Positions 6,058 through 10,985 of a stretch of DNA of 10,985 bases are shown piece after piece. The position numbers and the translations under genes were made by a program. The DNA comes from JAZKIX01 sp040384645. GTDB taxonomy: Bacteria > Pseudomonadota > Gammaproteobacteria > Burkholderiales > Burkholderiaceae_D. The notes beneath the pieces are model-generated. The model did no database searches, had not been told where the DNA came from, and worked only from the letters and a program-made list of their open reading frames with translations. The DNA is taken from NCBI GenBank assembly GCA_040384645.1, contig JAZKIX010000209.1, forward strand, positions 1 to 10,985, given 5' to 3'. Positions within the stretch are counted from its first letter, which is position 1; every line of letters begins with the position of its first letter.

Positions 6058-9000
6058 TCAAGCAACCCATTTACGCGCATTCTGGAACATCCTTATCCAA
6101 GGCGACGCTTCAGTCCACGCTTCCGGATGCCACGATTGCTGCACCGAGCGGAATACCCGTTCAGCATGCGGCATCATCACGCTGAAACGTCCATCAGGCG
6201 TGGTGACGGCGGTAATGCCTTGTGGCGAACCGTTAGGATTGAAAGGATAGGCTTGGGTAACCAGGCCTTTGTTATCTACGAAACGCATCGCGACAATGGC
6301 GTCACCGATGGCACCGGTTTGTGAAAAGTCGGCAAAACCTTCCCCATGCGCGACTGCAATCGGGGTTTGGGTTCCTGCCATGCCCTGGAAGAAAATGGAG
6401 GGTGATTCGGCAACCTCCACCATGGCAAAACGCGCTTCAAATTGTTCCGACTTATTGCGAGTGAATTTAGGCCAAGCCTGCGCGCCGGGAATGATCGATT
6501 TTAAATTACTCATCATCTGGCAACCGTTGCAAATTCCCAAGCCAAAGGTATCGCTGCGACCGAAAAACAGCGCAAATTGCTCAGCCAGCTTGGCATTGAA
6601 CAGAATCGTCTTGGCCCAACCCTCGCCAGCGCCAAGCACGTCGCCGTAAGAGAAGCCACCCACTGCGATCACGCCGCTGAAATCGGCCAAATTGGCGCGT
6701 CCCGCGATCAAATCGCTCATATGGACATCAACCGCAGTAAAGCCAGATTTATGCATCACATAGGCCGTTTCAATCTGCGAATTGACGCCCTGCTCGCGCA
6801 AAATAGCCACCCGTGGCCGGGCGCCGCTGGCTATGAAAGGCGCGGCAATGTCTTGCTGAGGGTCGAAGGTCAGTTTGGGAGAAATGCCGGGATCGGCACG
6901 ATCCAGGATGCGGTCATATTCGGCATCGGCGCAAGCCGGATTATCGCGTTGACGAGCGATACGCCAGCTGGTGTCGCTCCAGAGACGATGCAAATCGGCG
7001 ACCGCTTGGGTGAATATCAATTTCGCATCGCGCGTAAATTCGATCACATCACGATCATTGAGCTTGCCGATGATATGGCTGCAAGCGCCCAGATTATGGG
7101 CGCGCAAGAGATTCATGACGTCGGACTTTTGCGACTCGCGTACTTGAATCACGGCGCCCAGTTCTTCATTGAACAAGGCACGTAACGTCATTTCGTTGCG
7201 GCGTTCTGCCACTTGGCCAGTCCAGTTCTTGGCGTCGCCCCAATCGGCTGTGTGTTCGCCTTCCATGGTCAAGATATCGAGATTGACCGAGAAACCGCTA
7301 CGTCCGGCAAACGCCATTTCGCACAGGGTCGCGAACAGACCGCCATCGGAACGATCATGGTAAGCGAGCAACTGGCCTTGCTGATTGAGCGCTTGGGTCG
7401 CAGCAAAAAACCCTTTCAAATCGTCCGCGCTATCGACATCCGGCGTTTCGTTACCAAGCTGCTGCATCACCAGCGTCAATGCCGAGGCACCGAGGCGATT
7501 TTTGCCGCGCCCAAGATCGATGACAATCAATGCTGTTTCGCCAGCATCCTTGTGCAACTGCGGCGTCAGCGAACGGCGTACATCCTGCACCGGCGCGAAT
7601 GCCGAAACGATCAGCGAAATTGGCGACGTGACCGACTTAGCCTTGCCGTCGTCGCTCCAGGTTGTGCGCATCGACAGCGAATCCTTGCCGACCGGTATGC
7701 TGATGCCCAGCGCCGGGCATAACTCCATGCCGACCGCTTTGACGGTATCAAACAAGGCCGCATCTTGTCCCGGACGACCGCAAGCAGCCATCCAGTTGGC
7801 TGACAATTTAATATCCGAAATATCGTCGATGGCCGCTGCCGCGATATTAGTGATTGCTTCGCCTACTGCCATCCGACCCGATGCAGCGGCATTGATTACT
7901 GCCAGCGGGGTGCGCTCACCCATTGCCATCGCTTCACCGAGATAGCCTTCAAAGCTCATCGTCGTCACGGCACAATCGGCCACCGGCACTTGCCATGGGC
8001 CGACCATCTGGTCACGCACCGTCATGCCGCCAACGCTGCGGTCACCAATCGTGATCAGGAAAGATTTATCGCCGACTGTCGGCAAACGCAATATGCGCTG
8101 CGACACTTCCAGCAAATCCATACCGGTCAAATCGACAGCCGGAAAATCATTGCTCACATGCGCCACATCGCGGTGCATCTTGGGCGGCTTGCCCAGCAAT
8201 ACCTCCATCGGCATGTCGACCGGCTCGGTACCCAAGGCTGGGTCGATCAGCTTGAGCTGGCGTTCTTCAGTGGCGACGCCGACCGAAGCGAACAGGCAAC
8301 GCTCGCGTTCGCAAAGGTATTGAAACAGCGGCAAGCTATCCGGTGCAATCGCCAGCACATAACGCTCTTGCGATTCATTGCTCCAGATTTCTTTCGGCGC
8401 CATGCCGCTTTCTTCCAGTGGTATTTTGCGCAAGTCAAAGATCGCGCCGCGCTTGGCGTCATTGGTTATTTCTGGAAATGCATTCGATAAACCACCGGCA
8501 CCGACATCGTGGATCGACAAAATCGGATTATCGTCACCCATGGCCCAACAGGCATTAATCACTTCTTGCGCGCGCCGCTCCATTTCTGGGTTGCCACGCT
8601 GCACTGAATCAAAATCCAGGTCAGCCGTATTAGCGCCAGTGGCCATCGACGAAGCGGCGCTGCCGCCCATGCCAATGCGCATACCAGGGCCACCTAATTG
8701 GATCAACAGGCTGCCGACCGGCAAATCATTCTTGAAGGTGTGCTTATCTGAAATGCTACCGATACCGCCGGCGATCATGATCGGCTTGTGATAGCCAAAT
8801 ACATTGCCCGCCGCATTTTGTTCATAGGTACGGAAATATCCGCCCAGATTGGGCCGGCCAAATTCATTATTAAAAGCAGCGCCGCCGAGCGGGCCATCGA
8901 TCATGATTTGTAACGGCGAAGCAATGCGATCCGGCTTACCGTAACCCGATGCAACAGGCTTGCGCCCTGCAACTGGCGCCAAGACATCGGCTTCATTTTC

Positions 9001-10083
9001 CCACGGCAAGACCGCATCGGGGAACATCAAATTGGATACGGTAAAACCGGCCAACCCTGCTTTGGGCTTGGCGCCGCGTCCAGTCGCGCCTTCGTCGCGG
9101 ATCTCGCCGCCGGCACCGGTCGACGCGCCGGGGAATGGTGAGATTGCGGTCGGGTGATTGTGCGTCTCGACCTTCATCAAGGTGTGGGTCAACTCGATTG
9201 ATTCTGCATATACATTGCCTTGCGCCGCGCCACGCGGATAAAAGCGCGCCACGGTAGCGCCTTCCATGATCGAGGAATTATCGCTATAGGCAACGATGGT
9301 GCCTTTTGGCTGCAACTGGTGGGTATTCTTGATCATCGCAAACAAGGATTTATCCTGCGCCTGGCCGTCGATGGTCCAGTCGGCATTAAAAATCTTGTGG
9401 CGGCAATGTTCGCTATTGGCTTGCGCAAACATCATCAGCTCGACATCGGTCGGATTACGTTTGGCGGCCGTGAAGGCATTCATCAGATAATCGATTTCAT
9501 CTTCCGACAATGCTAGTCCCAGATCGGTATTTGCCTTTTGCAAAGCGGCTTTGCCGCCGGTGATGATATCGATGAATTCAAGCGGCTTGGCTTCCAGCTC
9601 ACGGAACAAATGTTTAGCTTCGTCTGGATGACGCAATACTGTTTCGGTCATGCGGTCATGCAGCAAAGCGGTCACAGCCTGCGTCACGCCATCCGACATT
9701 TTGTTGCTGGTGCCCAATAAGCTACCCAGCAAGCCTGACTTGAGTTGCACCCGATAGGCAATACCGCGTTCGATCCGGCGCACGTGCGCCATGCCGCAAT
9801 TGCGCGCGATATCAGTCGCCTTGGAAGCCCACGGCGAAATCGTGCCGAAACGCGGAATCACGACAAATTCTTCCCCCGCATCGGATGCCGAAAAGACATC
9901 GCCGTAGGTCAACAACGCTTTGAGCCGTACGATGTCATCTGCGGATAAATCACCTGCCGCATCGACCAAATGTAAATAACAGGCGGTGACGCCGCTGATA
10001 TTTGGCTCAATAGCTTGCAATTGTGACAAAAGACGTTGCGTGCGGAAGGGGGACAGTGCGTTGGAGCCCGACAGAATCAGCAT
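6058..10083 (-). CDS. purL: Phosphoribosylformylglycinamidine synthase (FGAM synthase), large single-chain form
   Basis: This 1341-residue cytoplasmic enzyme converts FGAR, ATP and glutamine to FGAM in the fourth step of purine synthesis. It is the large gamma/beta-proteobacterial form (E. coli about 1295 residues) with three parts. The N-terminal and linker region runs to about 220. The two-lobed synthetase core begins near QANSEHCRH (221-229) and ETHNHPTAISPFPG (306-319), followed by a Gly-rich loop to about 337. The C-terminal class I glutaminase starts near ARPRVAILREQGVNSQ; its nucleophile is Cys1185 in GICNGCQ, and the catalytic pair is His1306 and Glu1308 in MPHAERVF. The chosen start, MLILSGSNALSPFR, matches the family N-terminus. 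The upstream in-frame ATGs at 10134 and 10206 would add unrelated residues, and the one at 10134 lies inside the probable -10 box. No Shine-Dalgarno sequence precedes 10083. The gene is intact and is housekeeping, not part of the pigment system. Confidence 0.97.
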   Translation of the reverse strand: MLILSGSNALSPFRTQRLLSQLQAIEPNISGVTACYLHLVDAAGDLSADDIVRLKALLTYGDVFSASDAGEEFVVIPRFGTISPWASKATDIARNCGMAHVRRIERGIAYRVQLKSGLLGSLLGTSNKMSDGVTQAVTALLHDRMTETVLRHPDEAKHLFRELEAKPLEFIDIITGGKAALQKANTDLGLALSEDEIDYLMNAFTAAKRNPTDVELMMFAQANSEHCRHKIFNADWTIDGQAQDKSLFAMIKNTHQLQPKGTIVAYSDNSSIMEGATVARFYPRGAAQGNVYAESIELTHTLMKVETHNHPTAISPFPGASTGAGGEIRDEGATGRGAKPKAGLAGFTVSNLMFPDAVLPWENEADVLAPVAGRKPVASGYGKPDRIASPLQIMIDGPLGGAAFNNEFGRPNLGGYFRTYEQNAAGNVFGYHKPIMIAGGIGSISDKHTFKNDLPVGSLLIQLGGPGMRIGMGGSAASSMATGANTADLDFDSVQRGNPEMERRAQEVINACWAMGDDNPILSIHDVGAGGLSNAFPEITNDAKRGAIFDLRKIPLEESGMAPKEIWSNESQERYVLAIAPDSLPLFQYLCERERCLFASVGVATEERQLKLIDPALGTEPVDMPMEVLLGKPPKMHRDVAHVSNDFPAVDLTGMDLLEVSQRILRLPTVGDKSFLITIGDRSVGGMTVRDQMVGPWQVPVADCAVTTMSFEGYLGEAMAMGERTPLAVINAAASGRMAVGEAITNIAAAAIDDISDIKLSANWMAACGRPGQDAALFDTVKAVGMELCPALGISIPVGKDSLSMRTTWSDDGKAKSVTSPISLIVSAFAPVQDVRRSLTPQLHKDAGETALIVIDLGRGKNRLGASALTLVMQQLGNETPDVDSADDLKGFFAATQALNQQGQLLAYHDRSDGGLFATLCEMAFAGRSGFSVNLDILTMEGEHTADWGDAKNWTGQVAERRNEMTLRALFNEELGAVIQVRESQKSDVMNLLRAHNLGACSHIIGKLNDRDVIEFTRDAKLIFTQAVADLHRLWSDTSWRIARQRDNPACADAEYDRILDRADPGISPKLTFDPQQDIAAPFIASGARPRVAILREQGVNSQIETAYVMHKSGFTAVDVHMSDLIAGRANLADFSGVIAVGGFSYGDVLGAGEGWAKTILFNAKLAEQFALFFGRSDTFGLGICNGCQMMSNLKSIIPGAQAWPKFTRNKSEQFEARFAMVEVAESPSIFFQGMAGTQTPIAVAHGEGFADFSQTGAIGDAIVAMRFVDNKGLVTQAYPFNPNGSPQGITAVTTPDGRFSVMMPHAERVFRSVQQSWHPEAWTEASPWIRMFQNARKWVA

Positions 10084-10132
10084 GGTGATGGAGGAAGTTG
10101 GTGCAGCATGACTGCGAATTAATAGGCGCGCC

Positions 10133-10162
10133 ATTATACCGTGAGGCGCTAGCGGCTCTCTA
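10133..10162 (-). promoter_or_regulatory. Probable purL promoter
   Basis: Read on the minus strand, a perfect -10 box TATAAT (10138-10133) is followed by GG and a GC-rich discriminator. An acceptable -35, TAGAGA (10162-10157, 4 of 6), is 18 bases upstream. Transcription would begin near 10126, giving a leader of about 43 bases before the purL ATG. This also argues that the longer in-frame extension is not translated. Confidence 0.55.
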
Positions 10163-10165
10163 GCG
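10147..10165. repeat. Inverted repeat in the purL promoter
   Basis: CGCTAG at 10147-10152 and CTAGCG at 10160-10165 form a 6-base inverted repeat with a 7-base spacer. It spans the -35 side of the probable purL promoter, so it could be an operator. It does not resemble the known E. coli PurR site. Six-base arms can occur by chance. Confidence 0.35.
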
Positions 10166-10247
10166 TAGTTTCCCTCCGCTTTCCTATTCCTGGCAAAAAG
10201 CAGCATTCATCCGTCTGAAAACCAGCGCCGAACCGCCCGTTGCGCAT

Positions 10248-10253
10248 TACAAT
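10248..10253 (+). promoter_or_regulatory. Possible -10 box for the right-hand glycosyltransferase gene
   Basis: TACAAT, 5 of 6 to consensus, lies 48 bases upstream of the plus-strand ATG at 10302. No matching -35 hexamer is visible at 16-18 bases, so this is tentative. It sits in the divergent region shared with the purL promoter. Confidence 0.3.
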
Positions 10254-10301
10254 GCCAGTCGATCCCGCCACACCCCACATCGCGTCTTGAAAGGCTTGCT
10301 T

Positions 10302-10985
10302 ATGGTAGCGTCGTCCGCTATCCCCAGAGTTCGACCAACTCCGCCAAAAATCTCTTGCGTTGTGCCGGCTTACAATGAAGCAGCGCATATCGCTGAGTTT
10401 CTGCGTGATTTAAAGGCAACCCTAGAAGCCATCACCCGGCGCTACGAAATCATCGTGGTCAACGATGGCAGCCGCGATACCACCGAACAAGCGGTGGCCG
10501 CCGTGATGGAGGAATGCGGCGTGCGCTATCTTGGATTTTCACGCAATTTCGGCAAAGAAGCGGCACTCTCTGCCGGCATCGAACATGCCAGCGGCGATGC
10601 TGTCATCTTGCTCGACGGCGACTACCAGCACCCGCTTAGCCTGTTGCCGGAAATGGTCAATTTGTGGCAAGGCGGCTATGACATGGTATATGGCGTGATC
10701 GCCAGCCGCGGACATGAATCAGCTTTAAAACGCATCGGCAGCGGTTTTTTTTACCGTGTGATGGCAGCCGGATCAACCATCCATATCCCACGCAATGCTG
10801 GCGATTTTCGATTGCTGGACCGGCGCGTGGTGGAAGCCTTGCGGCGCCTGCCGGAGCGCAACCGCTTCATGAAAGGCCTTTACGCCTGGGTCGGATTCAA
10901 GAGCGTCGCCCTGCCTTTCACCCCGCTGGAACGCGCTTCCGGCGTATCCAGCGTTTCGGCCGGGCCTTCATGCACGATCTCGCCG
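10302..10985 (+). CDS. GtrB/DPM1-like family 2 glycosyltransferase, N-terminal part (probable frameshift near 10950)
   Basis: The frame is open from the ATG at 10302 to the window edge (228 codons). AAAGG lies about 8 bases before the start. Residues around VVPAYNEA (20-27), VVNDGS, FSRNFGKE, LLDGDYQHP and the later NAGDFRL and PERNRFMKG are the ordered signatures of undecaprenyl-phosphate glycosyltransferases of the GtrB/ArnC/DPM1 group. These transfer a sugar from a nucleotide donor to a polyprenyl phosphate on the cytoplasmic face of the inner membrane. The two C-terminal membrane spans usual in GtrB would lie beyond the window. After ERASGVSS (to about residue 217) the in-frame sequence stops resembling the family, while the +2 frame reads RFGRAFMHDLA, which does fit. 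This suggests a one-base loss or a two-base gain. Its role (O-antigen modification, lipid A or other polyprenyl glycosylation) is unknown, and it is not clearly linked to the pigment genes. Confidence 0.82.
   Translation, partial: MVASSAIPRVRPTPPKISCVVPAYNEAAHIAEFLRDLKATLEAITRRYEIIVVNDGSRDTTEQAVAAVMEECGVRYLGFSRNFGKEAALSAGIEHASGDAVILLDGDYQHPLSLLPEMVNLWQGGYDMVYGVIASRGHESALKRIGSGFFYRVMAAGSTIHIPRNAGDFRLLDRRVVEALRRLPERNRFMKGLYAWVGFKSVALPFTPLERASGVSSVSAGPSCTISP

Noticed and set aside
6577..7185. Plus-strand open frame of about 200 codons opposite purL
   Set aside because: It lies fully antisense to a strongly conserved gene, and its length follows from purL codon bias. It contains no domain I recognise.
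7385..7945. Plus-strand open frame of about 186 codons opposite purL
   Set aside because: It is antisense shadow of purL, with low-complexity Ser/Ala-rich translation and no start signals.
10084..10206. N-terminal extension of PurL from in-frame ATGs at 10134 or 10206
   Set aside because: The added residues do not resemble the PurL N-terminus, and the ATG at 10134 overlaps the -10 box. The start at 10083 fits the family.
1..10985. CRISPR arrays, tRNA or rRNA genes, insertion sequences, transposase genes
   Set aside because: I saw no regularly spaced repeats, no cloverleaf-like or rRNA sequence, and no transposase-like coding region on reading both strands.

Overview
The window looks like the chromosome of a betaproteobacterium, probably order Burkholderiales and perhaps an Oxalobacteraceae-type genome. 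This rests on the full-length 1341-residue PurL, whose C-terminus resembles that order, on moderate GC, and on the gene content. No rRNA or other marker settles the species, so the placement is an inference.

Three blocks are visible. (1) From the left edge to about 5816, all on the minus strand, lies most of one half of an aryl polyene (APE) pigment cluster, a type II fatty-acid/polyketide-like system that makes outer-membrane-associated polyenes. In transcription order it holds a chain-length-factor-like ketosynthase homologue (apeC-like), a lysophospholipid-acyltransferase-like membrane protein (apeD-like), two acyl carrier proteins (apeE- and apeF-like), a COG4648-type membrane protein (apeG-like), an AMP-dependent ligase fused to a hotdog dehydratase (apeH plus apeI), a family 2 glycosyltransferase and an LpxL/HtrB-type acyltransferase cut by the window edge. 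Most junctions overlap or are nearly abutting (8 bp, 14 bp, ATGA, 2 bp, ATGA), so this is almost certainly an operon with translational coupling. The single exception is an AT-rich gap of 117 bases between the two ACP genes, which carries repeats and promoter-like sequence. (2) From 6058 to 10083, also on the minus strand, is purL, the large one-chain phosphoribosylformylglycinamidine synthase of purine synthesis. It is separated from the APE genes by 241 bases. (3) From 10302 to the right edge, on the plus strand and divergent from purL, is the start of a GtrB/DPM1-like glycosyltransferase. Its reading frame appears to shift just before the window ends.

In the APE model known from E. coli and related bacteria, the ligase loads an aryl acid starter onto an ACP. 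Ketosynthase/chain-length-factor pairs, a ketoreductase and a dehydratase then extend it to a conjugated polyene, and the glycosyltransferase and acyltransferases attach it to a membrane lipid anchor. Here the starter-loading, carrier, one dehydratase, chain-length-factor and tailoring functions are present. The catalytic ketosynthases, ketoreductase, second dehydratase, thioesterase, LolA-like carrier and exporter are not in the window and should lie beyond the left edge. The architecture is a variant: ligase and dehydratase are fused, whereas glycosyltransferase and acyltransferase, fused in the E. coli cluster, are separate.
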